Shown here: positions 6,958-12,345 of the stretch, piece after piece
Layout of the letters: every line of letters starts with the position of its first letter
How positions within the stretch are numbered: position 1 is the stretch's first letter
From: an uncultured Clostridia bacterium
GTDB lineage: Bacteria; Bacillota; Clostridia; TANB77; CAG-508
DNA: 12,345 bases
NCBI GenBank assembly: GCA_948663505.1
Contig: CAPNAQ010000042.1
Location: 1-12,345 of the forward strand
Direction: 5' to 3'
Made by a program: the position numbers and the translations under genes
The notes under the pieces: model-generated
Database searches by the model: none
What the model saw: only the letters and a program-made list of their open reading frames with translations
Told to the model about the DNA's origin: nothing

Positions 6958-7680
6958 TTAATCATGGCCATTTTGTCCTTTACTTATTATTATGTTAGCT
7001 TCACTTTCTGTTATATATTTATATTCTATCATTTTATTTAAAACTTGCTTTTGTCTTTGTTTTGCTAGTTCTAAGTTTGAAGTTGGAGCATATACTGATG
7101 GTGCATTTGGAATTCCAGCTAACATTATACTTTCATAATCAGTCATATTTATTGGTTCTTTATTAAAATAATGTCTGCTTGCTTCCTTTACTGTATAACA
7201 ATTATCTCCAAAAAAACTTGTATTTATATACAGTTCTAATATTTCATCCTTTGAACATGTTTTTTCAAATTTAAATGACATAAAAACTTCTGCAAATTTT
7301 CTTTCTATTTTCTTCTCTTGTGTAAAATATGTATTCTTGGCTAATTGCTGGGTTATTGTGCTTCCACCTTCTACAAAGCTCATTTTTCTTATATCATTAA
7401 TCATTGCTCTTCCAATTGATATAATATCTATTCCATTATGTTTATAAAATCTATGATCTTCAACACTAATTACAGCATTTACATATGTTTTTGGAATTTC
7501 TTCTAATTGTGTATAATTGGGTTTAGTTTTTACTTCTGCAATTTTATCCTCTATACTAATTGTGTCTATTGCTTGATTATACATATTATATCCTTTTATT
7601 GTAAAATATCCAACTGTTGTTGTACATATTGTTATTATTATTGTTACTATAATTATTATTATTCTTTTTAATATTTTCAT
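6958..7680 (-). CDS. Stand-alone GT51 peptidoglycan glycosyltransferase
   Basis: This membrane-anchored enzyme polymerises lipid II into glycan strands. It carries only the GT51 domain, without the transpeptidase of class A penicillin-binding proteins. Residues 7-27 are an N-terminal membrane anchor. Motifs follow in order: EDHRFYKHNGID at 74-85 (with the likely catalytic Glu74), GGSTITQQLAKN at 105-116, RKFAEVFMSFKFE at 127-139 and KDEILELYINT at 144-154. LAGIPNAPSVYAP at 188-199 closes the domain. The 240-residue length is typical of monofunctional enzymes (MtgA, SgtB). I place the start at ATG 7680 because AGGTGA lies 5 nt before it; a GTG three codons upstream would overlap that site. It is in the ECF sigma run, 76 nt after the DUF5668-like gene. 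Confidence 0.92.
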   Translation of the reverse strand: MKILKRIIIIIVTIIITICTTTVGYFTIKGYNMYNQAIDTISIEDKIAEVKTKPNYTQLEEIPKTYVNAVISVEDHRFYKHNGIDIISIGRAMINDIRKMSFVEGGSTITQQLAKNTYFTQEKKIERKFAEVFMSFKFEKTCSKDEILELYINTSFFGDNCYTVKEASRHYFNKEPINMTDYESIMLAGIPNAPSVYAPTSNLELAKQRQKQVLNKMIEYKYITESEANIIISKGQNGHD

Positions 7681-7756
7681 TTCTATCACCTAATTTTATT
7701 TTACTATTTTAAAGTGACTACAAAATGACTTTCATATTATTTTAAATATACGTAAT

Positions 7757-8146
7757 TTAAAAATGTCTAATTGTATCTTGTTCATAATAGTTTGTATCAA
7801 AATATTGATTAAATACTCTACCTCTTATATCTTCATCATATAATACTTTATTTACAAAATAATTTCCTAAGCTAAATATTGCTGTAAAAAATAAAACTAT
7901 ACCCATTAAAATAATACTAATAAAATCAATTTTCACTTTAATACTTGATTTACTGTTTAAATACAAAATTTCAATACCTAATCCTATTAATACAACTGGC
8001 CATAGCATTAATAAATATTTAAAAAAGTCAAATTTTGTAAAAGTCATTACTATAACAGATATTCCAATTATAATAAGCATAACTCCAAATGTATATGTAC
8101 CAACTCTTTTCTCAGTTTTTTCTTTCTTTTCTTCTTTATCATCCAT
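7757..8146 (-). CDS. LiaI/LiaF-type transmembrane protein (DUF5668-like)
   Basis: This 129-residue protein has a charged Lys/Glu-rich N-terminus (1-14) and three hydrophobic helices near 17-36, 43-62 and 74-94. A polar, aromatic-containing tail of about 35 residues follows. The sequence around GVMLIIIGISVIV and LLMLWPVVLIGLGIEIL (21-61) is the pattern of the LiaI-LiaF-like membrane region, found in proteins of Gram-positive envelope-stress systems. Assignment rests on pattern, so the family call is moderate. The nearest ribosome binding sequence, AAGGG at 8163-8159, is about 12 nt from the ATG, which is long. It sits 63 nt downstream of the TM2-like gene in the ECF sigma run and probably shares its transcript. 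Confidence 0.75.
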   Translation of the reverse strand: MDDKEEKKEKTEKRVGTYTFGVMLIIIGISVIVMTFTKFDFFKYLLMLWPVVLIGLGIEILYLNSKSSIKVKIDFISIILMGIVLFFTAIFSLGNYFVNKVLYDEDIRGRVFNQYFDTNYYEQDTIRHF

Positions 8147-8209
8147 AAATTATTTCATCCCTTCTTAAAATATTACAATCTTAAATTTCGAACCCATAAT
8201 TTTTAACCT

Positions 8210-8686
8210 CTATTTATTAGAAATCATCTTAGTTCCAATACCTATTGTAATTGCTGCTACAATTAAAGATGGGAAATACATTCTTATAATTCTAATAAAA
8301 CTTACCAAAAACCCTATTTCTAATTGTCTTGAAATTCCATATAATACATTATTTAAAAGTAAATATATACCTACAAAAATAATTCCTATTCCTAATAATT
8401 TATTATTTTTTATCTTATTAAAATCTACTCCTTGCAGAATATAATCATCTTTGATCTCATTATCTGTTCCTATTAAATTTCGAATGTTATATGTATCAAA
8501 AAAACTAAATGCCATTATGATTAAAAATGGTATAATGAATACTACAGTTTCTAGCATTACAGCTAATATAAATAATATTCCACCAATGCACATTAATGAT
8601 AATCCTCTTTTCATATAATTTTGGTACATTTGACCTGCACCTGGTATAAAACTAAAACAAAATGTAAAAAATAAATTCTTCTTCAT
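8210..8686 (-). CDS. TM2-like multi-pass membrane protein
   Basis: This 158-residue membrane protein has a TM2-domain-like opening: a hydrophobic segment, then PGAGQMYQNYMKRGLSLM (residues 15-32), the glycine-rich turn seen before the second helix of such proteins. Further helices lie near 33-63, about 95-112 and about 120-152. Its function is unknown; relatives commonly sit beside sigma/anti-sigma or phage-shock-like genes. GGAGG lies 7 nt before the ATG at 8686, so the longer open frame from 8728 is not the real start. The ATG shares one base with the stop of the upstream gene (TAATG), which indicates coupled translation with the probable anti-sigma factor. Confidence 0.8.
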   Translation of the reverse strand: MKKNLFFTFCFSFIPGAGQMYQNYMKRGLSLMCIGGILFILAVMLETVVFIIPFLIIMAFSFFDTYNIRNLIGTDNEIKDDYILQGVDFNKIKNNKLLGIGIIFVGIYLLLNNVLYGISRQLEIGFLVSFIRIIRMYFPSLIVAAITIGIGTKMISNK

Positions 8687-9030
8687 TATTTTTCCTCCTT
8701 TTCTATTTCTAATGGTGTTGTAAACCATTTACAAAAATCACTTAATTTTTCATTTATTGATATACTTGTCATCTCTTTTTCCTCTTTATATTTTGATATA
8801 TTATCACTTTTTATAAAGTCTGTTCTGCATATTGCTAATGAAAATATTAAACAAGCTGCTATTTTACAAATTTCAACATAATAGATTTTTTTCTTTTTAT
8901 TTACTTTTGTTATTATGTTATCTTCTAAATTTGATGGTATTTCCGTTTGTTTTTTATTAATTTCATTTATATATTCTCTTAGATAAACATCATCTTGTAA
9001 CAATTCATTAATTTTATCAATTTTATTCAT
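8686..9030 (-). CDS. Probable membrane anti-sigma factor
   Basis: I infer anti-sigma function from position and shape, not from a recognised domain. The protein has 114 residues: a charged cytoplasmic part (1-48), one membrane helix at about 50-69 (YYVEICKIAACLIFSLAI), and a polar outer part of about 45 residues. There is no HxxxCxxC zinc signature, so it is not a standard ZAS-type anti-sigma factor. Its start overlaps the stop of the ECF sigma gene by 4 nt (ATGA), and AAAGGAG lies 5-6 nt before the ATG, inside the sigma gene. Tight coupling to a sigma factor and a single membrane span are what small clostridial anti-sigma proteins usually show. It could instead be an unrelated accessory membrane protein. 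Confidence 0.7.
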   Translation of the reverse strand: MNKIDKINELLQDDVYLREYINEINKKQTEIPSNLEDNIITKVNKKKKIYYVEICKIAACLIFSLAICRTDFIKSDNISKYKEEKEMTSISINEKLSDFCKWFTTPLEIEKEEK

Positions 9031-9533
9031 AACCGCTCCTTTCTTAATATGTCTTCCACAATTTTTTTTCCTCTTGAAATCTGCACTTTAATCGTACCTT
9101 TTGTCGTTTTATTTATGTTTGCAATTTCATCTAATGTATATTCTTGTATGTAATATTGAAAAAGTATTTTATTATATGGACTTTTTAAATTTTCTATTAT
9201 TTTTCTTATTTCTTTATTTTTATCTTTTTTTATAAATTCTTCTATACAATTTTCTTCTTGTGCATATTCTTGTATATTTTGTATATCCTCTAATACTGTA
9301 CTTTCTCTTCTTTTACCTGATTTTAAATAGTCTTTGCATTTATTTAATACTATCTTACATAAAATATTTCTAATTTCTGTTTCTGATAATTTTTTGTATT
9401 CTTTATAGTGTGTATATAAACTTAAATATGCTTCTTGTACTAAATCCTGCGAATCTTCTGGGGATGATGTCATATCTATGGCAATTTTATATGTTAATTT
9501 ATTATATTTGTTTACTATTTCTTCGAATTTCAT
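9027..9533 (-). CDS. ECF-type RNA polymerase sigma factor
   Basis: This 168-residue protein has the two-domain layout of extracytoplasmic-function sigma factors. Region 2 includes DLVQEAYLSLYTHYKEY at residues 30-46, the core-binding and -10-recognition part. Region 4 spans about 114-166, with the helix-turn-helix around YTLDEIANINKTTKGTIKVQISRGKK for -35 recognition. The linker is short, as expected. A strong GGGGG-containing binding site lies about 5 nt before the ATG. It leads a co-directional run of six genes, is translationally coupled to a single-span membrane protein, and has an ECF-like promoter 25-58 bases upstream. Together these suggest autoregulation in response to an envelope signal. 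The exact ECF group cannot be given from sequence reading alone. Confidence 0.93.
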   Translation of the reverse strand: MKFEEIVNKYNKLTYKIAIDMTSSPEDSQDLVQEAYLSLYTHYKEYKKLSETEIRNILCKIVLNKCKDYLKSGKRRESTVLEDIQNIQEYAQEENCIEEFIKKDKNKEIRKIIENLKSPYNKILFQYYIQEYTLDEIANINKTTKGTIKVQISRGKKIVEDILRKERL

Positions 9534-9566
9534 CTTTCCCCCTTTCTAGTGATTATGTTATATATA

Positions 9567-9591
9567 ACGACTATTCTTTATTTTAGTTAAC
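9567..9591 (-). promoter_or_regulatory. Predicted autoregulatory ECF promoter
   Basis: On the minus strand GTTAAC (9591-9586), whose AAC matches the ECF -35 core, is followed after 16 bp by CGTTATA beginning at 9569. AAC-N16-CGT is the arrangement of typical ECF promoters such as those of sigma-W. Transcription would start near 9558, about 25 nt before the sigma-factor ATG. The -10 lies inside a perfect 12-bp palindrome, GTTATATATAAC (9557-9568). A vegetative promoter in the same AT-rich stretch is not excluded. Confidence 0.5.
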
Positions 9592-9593
9592 AA

Positions 9594-9624
9594 AAAAGAG
9601 CTAATTTTTTTTAATTGCTCTTTT
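9594..9624 (-). terminator. Intrinsic terminator after the MazG-like gene
   Basis: Arms AAAAGAGC (9594-9601) and GCTCTTTT (9617-9624) pair perfectly around a 15-nt AT-rich loop. In the minus direction the stem is followed by TTGTT, giving a T-rich end. It lies about 30 nt past the MazG stop and separates it from the sigma-factor promoter. Confidence 0.75.
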
Positions 9625-9651
9625 GTTTTAATATATTATTTTTTTATATCT

Positions 9652-9999
9652 CTATTTCCATTCTCTTTTAAAATTTATTTCTTCTTTATTCTTTAACCCC
9701 TCAACAATATCCATATCTAACAATTCACACATGCCCATTAAACAAATAAAAACATCTGCTACTTCATTTTCTAAATTAGAATTATAATTCTTGTTCACAT
9801 CAACTCTTAAATTATTATCAGTTTTTCTAACTTCTTTTGCTAATTCTCCTATTTCTTCAGTTAATAGACACATTCTTTCTAACATACTTGTTCTAAATCC
9901 TCTTGTTTCAAACATATCTTTTATGTATTTTTGCAATTCTTCTACACTACTTTTTTTACTTAATTTGCTTAATTCCTGTTTTAATTCTGCATTATTCAT
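9652..9999 (-). CDS. MazG-like nucleotide pyrophosphohydrolase
   Basis: MazG-fold proteins hydrolyse nucleoside triphosphates to monophosphates, often as house-cleaning or stress enzymes; the substrate here is unknown. The helical core shows the magnesium-binding signature EEIGE at residues 48-52 and ExxD at 79-82 (ENEVADVF), in the order and spacing expected of the family. The protein has 115 residues, the size of a single-domain MazG-like form. I chose the ATG at 9999, preceded by AAAGGGGAAAT with GGGG about 8 nt upstream. The frame stays open much further upstream, into the neighbouring gene, but has no start codon between 10125 and 9999; see the finding on that stretch. It follows the DUF2185-like gene in the same direction and is closed by the terminator at 9594-9624. 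Confidence 0.85.
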   Translation of the reverse strand: MNNAELKQELSKLSKKSSVEELQKYIKDMFETRGFRTSMLERMCLLTEEIGELAKEVRKTDNNLRVDVNKNYNSNLENEVADVFICLMGMCELLDMDIVEGLKNKEEINFKREWK

Positions 10000-10124
10000 T
10001 TTTATTTCCCCTTTTATATTTTGTACAACTACTTTATTGTCTATTATTAAATAACATCTTTCTGCTTTTCTTATCTCACAATCTTCGATTGAATGCTTTT
10101 TTATCTTTTCATTACAAACTTCTA

Positions 10125-10862
10125 TTATTGTTCTTCTCTTCCTTCTAATGGTTCTAAAAATATTGGTGCTTCCCAATTTATATCATCTATTTTTATATTA
10201 AAAAGGTTTTTGTCATCTGTTTGTTGTAACAATAATCTTACCAAATATTCTGTGTCTTCGATACTTAACTTGCCTAAAGAAATACTTTCTGCTTGATCTT
10301 TTCCGTAATTTCCCCATTTATATCCCATGACATTCCCATCTTTAGATACTGCCACACTTATATATCCCATTCTTTTTTTATCATTAAAACAGACTGTAAA
10401 CCAACTTGTTTTATCATTGACATCCCAGTCAAACCATGTACCATTCCTACCATTATAATAAACAATCTCACCATTATTATATAACTGTGTCATTAAAACT
10501 TTGTTATCTTTTATATCTTCTTGAATTATATTGTTGATACCATCTTTTATAAATTTTTTTAATTCTAGTCCTTTGCCCCTAATATATTGTCTTGTTAATT
10601 CTGTTCCTAGTTTTAAAGGTAATATTCTTTCAATTTCTTTATCTTTTTTTATGATTTCTTCAATTTCAATAAGTCTAATTTCTGAATCATCTTGGTTATG
10701 GGATCTACATAGAAATTTGTATCCTCCATCTGTTTCCTCTCTTTTAATATATAGAATAGGTTTATCATCCTCTAATATGTGACTACATGTTATACACATT
10801 TCATGAGGATTATATTTCCTAATGTTATTGTTTTCTTCTTTCTTTTTAAATAAATTAAACAT
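10125..10862 (-). CDS. DUF2185/Imm33-like protein with an unrecognised C-terminal domain
   Basis: Residues about 22-95 resemble the DUF2185 domain, also classed as the Imm33 immunity fold. They contain CITCSHILEDDKPILYIKRE (23-42), then GGYKFLC, an acidic stretch, and a closing LPLKLGTELTR (81-91). Relatives are often predicted immunity proteins against polymorphic toxins, mostly without experiments. Residues about 100-245 are not recognised. They include an aromatic-rich segment, TWFDWDVNDKTSWFTVCF (142-159), and a beta-rich pattern (GYISVAVSKDGNVMGYKWG at 166-184). There is no signal peptide or membrane helix. An AGGAGAGGGGG-type site lies about 5 nt before the ATG, and a promoter is present at 10942-10970. 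No toxin partner is visible in the window, so an immunity role is speculative. Confidence 0.75.
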   Translation of the reverse strand: MFNLFKKKEENNNIRKYNPHEMCITCSHILEDDKPILYIKREETDGGYKFLCRSHNQDDSEIRLIEIEEIIKKDKEIERILPLKLGTELTRQYIRGKGLELKKFIKDGINNIIQEDIKDNKVLMTQLYNNGEIVYYNGRNGTWFDWDVNDKTSWFTVCFNDKKRMGYISVAVSKDGNVMGYKWGNYGKDQAESISLGKLSIEDTEYLVRLLLQQTDDKNLFNIKIDDINWEAPIFLEPLEGREEQ

Positions 10863-10885
10863 CTTTACCCCCTCTCCTTTTAATA

Positions 10886-10925
10886 AATTTATCCTAAAAT
10901 AGAAATTCTAAATACTGGATAAATT
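10886..10925 (-). promoter_or_regulatory. Leader hairpin before the DUF2185-like gene
   Basis: AATTTATCC (10886-10894) and GGATAAATT (10917-10925) are a perfect 9-bp inverted repeat. Inside it TAGA and TCTA can form a short apical stem. The structure lies in the predicted leader of about 70 nt, directly before the ribosome binding site. No T-run follows, so it is not a classical terminator. It could be a protein operator or an mRNA stability element. Confidence 0.45.
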
Positions 10926-10941
10926 ACTATTTTGTGTTTCA

Positions 10942-10970
10942 ATTATATAACAAAGCAAATGTAATATCAA
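10942..10970 (-). promoter_or_regulatory. Sigma-A promoter of the DUF2185-like gene
   Basis: On the minus strand TTGATA (10970-10965) and TATAAT (10947-10942) are 17 bp apart, one base from a perfect vegetative promoter. Transcription would start near 10935, about 72 nt before the ATG at 10862. It separates this gene from the broken RhuM-Fic gene upstream. Confidence 0.75.
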
Positions 10971-10994
10971 CTAAATTCATTTTAAAAAATTATA

Positions 10995-11742
10995 TTATAA
11001 ACCTATTAAAATATTCATTAATAAATCTATCACAACATCTTTTTCTTTTGAACTAGATTGAGCAACAAATAATGTAATTGCCACTAATGTTTCTGGTTCT
11101 ACTATATTCTTTCCTTCTTTTCTTAATAATCCATAAAAATTTAAAAAGTATAAGAATAGTGTTGCTCCAATTCTTTTATTTCCATCTATAAAAATGTGGT
11201 CTTTTACTATTAAATATAAAAAGTTACATGCTTTTTCTTCAATACTTGGATATACTTCTTGTCCACCAAATTCTTGATATATTATAACTTTCATCACTTC
11301 TTAAATCTTCATCTAATCTTGTTGCTATATCAATTAATTTTATTGTTTTTTCTAAATATTCTAATCTTCTTTGGTTTACTGCATATCCTTTTAACATATA
11401 TTCTTTTAAAACTTTTGTTGCCCATTTTCTAAAAATAATACCTTTAGATGATTTTACTCTATATCCAACACTTAAAATCATATCTAAATTATAATATTCA
11501 ATATTTCTTGTAACTTCTCTTTCTCCTTCTTTTTGAACTGTCGCAAATTTTGCGACAGTTGGAATATCTTTTAATTCTTCTTTTAAAGCATTATTTATAT
11601 GTTTACCAATTGTTTTTATATCCCTATCAAACAATTCAGATAATTGTTGTCTATTTAGCCATACTGTTTCATCTTGCATACTTACTTCTAGCTTTACATC
11701 TCCATCTTCAAATAAAATAATTTCATTTTTCTTTTCTTTCAT
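10995..11742 (-). pseudogene. Broken RhuM-Fic fusion gene (internal deletion and frameshift)
   Basis: Intact relatives join an N-terminal RhuM-type domain to a C-terminal Fic/Doc domain, which usually transfers AMP or another nucleotide group to proteins. The RhuM part is clear from ATG 11742, with ETVWLNRQQLSELFDRDIKT, TVAKFATVQKEGEREVTRN and YNLDMILSVGYRVKSSKG. It runs as far as RLDEDLRSDE. The frame then fails near 11282-11300 and reads out to a stop at 11239. A second frame carries the Fic remainder, FGGQEVYPSIEEKA and the HIFIDGNKR active-site motif, ending at 10995. From memory of the family, about 70-80 residues at the start of the Fic domain are missing, so this is a deletion and not a simple slip. 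The promoter at 11777-11805 and an AAGGA site 9 nt before the ATG remain, so a RhuM-only fragment could still be made. Confidence 0.8.
11536..11560. repeat. Perfect 12-bp-arm palindrome inside the RhuM coding part
   Basis: AACTGTCGCAAA (11536-11547) and TTTGCGACAGTT (11549-11560) are exact reverse complements around a single T. The stretch encodes TVAKFATV of the RhuM domain and is more GC-rich than its surroundings. Confidence 0.9.
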
Positions 11743-11776
11743 AAGAACACATCCTTTTTCTCTTCTTATTTGCCAC

Positions 11777-11805
11777 ATTTTATCAAACATTAGTTCCTTT
11801 GTCAA
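11777..11805 (-). promoter_or_regulatory. Sigma-A promoter of the broken RhuM-Fic gene
   Basis: On the minus strand TTGACA (11805-11800) and TAAAAT (11782-11777) are 17 bp apart. Transcription would begin near 11770. This supports the ATG at 11742 as the RhuM start, because the in-frame TTG at 11805 and the nearby ATG codons lie within the promoter itself. Confidence 0.7.
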
Positions 11806-11852
11806 TTATTTTTCTGCTATTTAATTAGAAAAAAATTTAATGAAGTTTTTTA

Positions 11853-12122
11853 TTATGGCTCTAACTCACTTTCTCTACTTTTATGTTTGTGTTTTTTATT
11901 TTCTAAATTCTTTTTCATGTTTTTTAATTTATTAAATGTTTGTATGGAAATTTGTGTTCCCTTATTTATCCAATTAGCAACTGTATTTTCATTTACTTTT
12001 ATTATTTTAGAAAATTGTTTTATATTCAAATCGTTTTCTTGCATATATTGTTTCATTTTTTCATTTGGGTTAGAATTTAAAAACTTTATATATTCTGGTA
12101 CTTTTACTTTTTCTTCATTCAT
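11853..12122 (-). CDS. XRE-like helix-turn-helix protein
   Basis: This 89-residue protein has a helix-turn-helix pattern of the Cro/C1 (XRE) type at about residues 24-68. The core is LNIKQFSKIIKVNENTVANWINKG, with the second helix at QFSKIIKV and the recognition helix at ENTVANWINKG. The N-terminus (1-22) is polar with a short helix, and the tail (69-89) is strongly basic, then acidic. It is probably a DNA-binding repressor, with target unknown. The ATG at 12122 has only AGGT directly before it, too close for good initiation. It overlaps the upstream small gene by 8 nt, so translation is probably coupled. It lies just ahead of the promoter of the broken RhuM-Fic gene. Confidence 0.75.
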   Translation of the reverse strand: MNEEKVKVPEYIKFLNSNPNEKMKQYMQENDLNIKQFSKIIKVNENTVANWINKGTQISIQTFNKLKNMKKNLENKKHKHKSRESELEP

Positions 12123-12237
12123 ACCTAATTATTTTATTAACCATATTTTTATTTTGAAATTTTAATCTCTTATTTTCATATTTTTTATATGTTTCTGTGT
12201 CTATACCTATTAATTCTGATAAATCTTTTTTACTCAT
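12115..12237 (-). CDS. Small helix-turn-helix-like ORF, 40 residues
   Basis: This short frame opens at ATG 12237 and closes with TGA at 12115. It reads MSKKDLSELIGIDTETYKKY at its start, continues with ENKRLKFQ, and ends IIRYE. KKDLSELIGIDTETYKKYENK has the look of the first helices of an XRE-type helix-turn-helix domain, including the Leu-Ser-Glu-Leu-Ile-Gly stretch. Its ATG overlaps the stop of the upstream partial gene by 4 nt (ATGA) and its end overlaps the next gene by 8 nt. That tiling argues that it is a real, coupled gene or a fragment of a larger regulator. It has no strong ribosome binding site of its own. Confidence 0.6.
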   Translation of the reverse strand: MSKKDLSELIGIDTETYKKYENKRLKFQNKNMVNKIIRYE

Positions 12238-12345
12238 TTTATTGCTTCTCTATATTCTTTTACAAAATCTGAAAATTCTTTTTCTTTTTCTGAAAATTCA
12301 CTGACAAACGTTCTTTTTTCAGTATTATATTTTAGTGGATCTGTC
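12234..12345 (-). CDS. C-terminal end of a gene running off the window
   Basis: An open frame enters at the right edge (first full codon at 12344) and ends with TGA at 12234, giving 36 residues. The visible part is charged and helical, with EFSEKEKEFSDFVKEYREAIK at the C-terminus. The family cannot be told from this piece. Its stop overlaps the start of the next small gene by 4 nt, which shows they form one translational unit. Confidence 0.6.
   Translation of the reverse strand, partial: TDPLKYNTEKRTFVSEFSEKEKEFSDFVKEYREAIK

Noticed and set aside
7690..7756. Separate promoter and terminator between the LiaI/F-like gene and the GT51 gene
   Set aside because: Only weak AT-rich matches and a 5-bp repeat (AAAGT/ACTTT) were seen; not enough to split the run.
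8165..8197. Ten-codon frame starting at ATG 8197 with GAGG upstream, between the TM2-like and LiaI/F-like genes
   Set aside because: It is too short to support, and a weak binding site at long spacing is common by chance here.
8687..8728. Longer start for the TM2-like gene at 8728
   Set aside because: It would overlap the preceding gene by 43 nt, whereas ATG 8686 has a strong GGAGG at correct distance and a coupled stop-start.
10000..10176. MazG-like gene starting at 10176
   Set aside because: It would overlap the DUF2185-like gene by 52 nt and lacks a binding site; ATG 9999 has a good one. The open stretch itself is kept as a finding.
1..12345. tRNA, rRNA, CRISPR array, insertion sequence or replication origin
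   Set aside because: No cloverleaf-like sequence, spaced direct repeats, transposase or iteron arrays were found on reading both strands.

Overview
This is a very AT-rich window with Firmicutes-type gene content, strong AGGAGG-like ribosome binding sites and a SpoVT-family regulator. It most resembles a low-GC, probably endospore-forming member of the Clostridia. I cannot name a species. Apart from engB at the left end, every gene I accept lies on the minus strand.

Left part (1-5520), housekeeping. engB (ribosome-assembly GTPase, plus strand) converges on a minus-strand block through a shared bidirectional terminator. Read in its own direction, that block runs: a perfect-consensus promoter at 5439-5467, a leader of about 365 nt, RNase J with an unusual 130-residue basic N-terminal extension, gltX (glutamyl-tRNA synthetase), a DUF951 protein, and a small two-helix membrane protein ending in a cysteine cluster.

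Middle part (5483-9600), development and envelope. spoVT stands alone, with a sigma-G-like promoter candidate and its own terminator hairpin. Upstream of it is a six-gene co-directional run: an ECF-type sigma factor, a single-pass membrane protein that is probably its anti-sigma factor, a TM2-like membrane protein, a LiaI/LiaF-type (DUF5668-like) membrane protein, a stand-alone GT51 peptidoglycan glycosyltransferase, and a CmpB-type permease-like membrane protein. The first three overlap by 1-4 bases. An ECF-type promoter sits just ahead of the sigma gene. I read this as an envelope-stress module with its own glycan polymerase.

Right part (9594-12345), accessory. This holds a MazG-like pyrophosphohydrolase, a protein with a DUF2185/Imm33-like N-terminus and an unrecognised C-terminus, a broken RhuM-Fic gene, and an overlapping set of small helix-turn-helix genes that runs off the right edge. 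This is typical of mobile or defence/immunity neighbourhoods. The RhuM-Fic gene has lost an internal segment and its reading frame, although it still has a good promoter.

No rRNA, tRNA, CRISPR array, insertion sequence or recognised riboswitch was seen. Candidates for something undescribed are the RNase J extension and leader, the ECF/GT51 module, and the unknown domain behind the Imm33-like domain.
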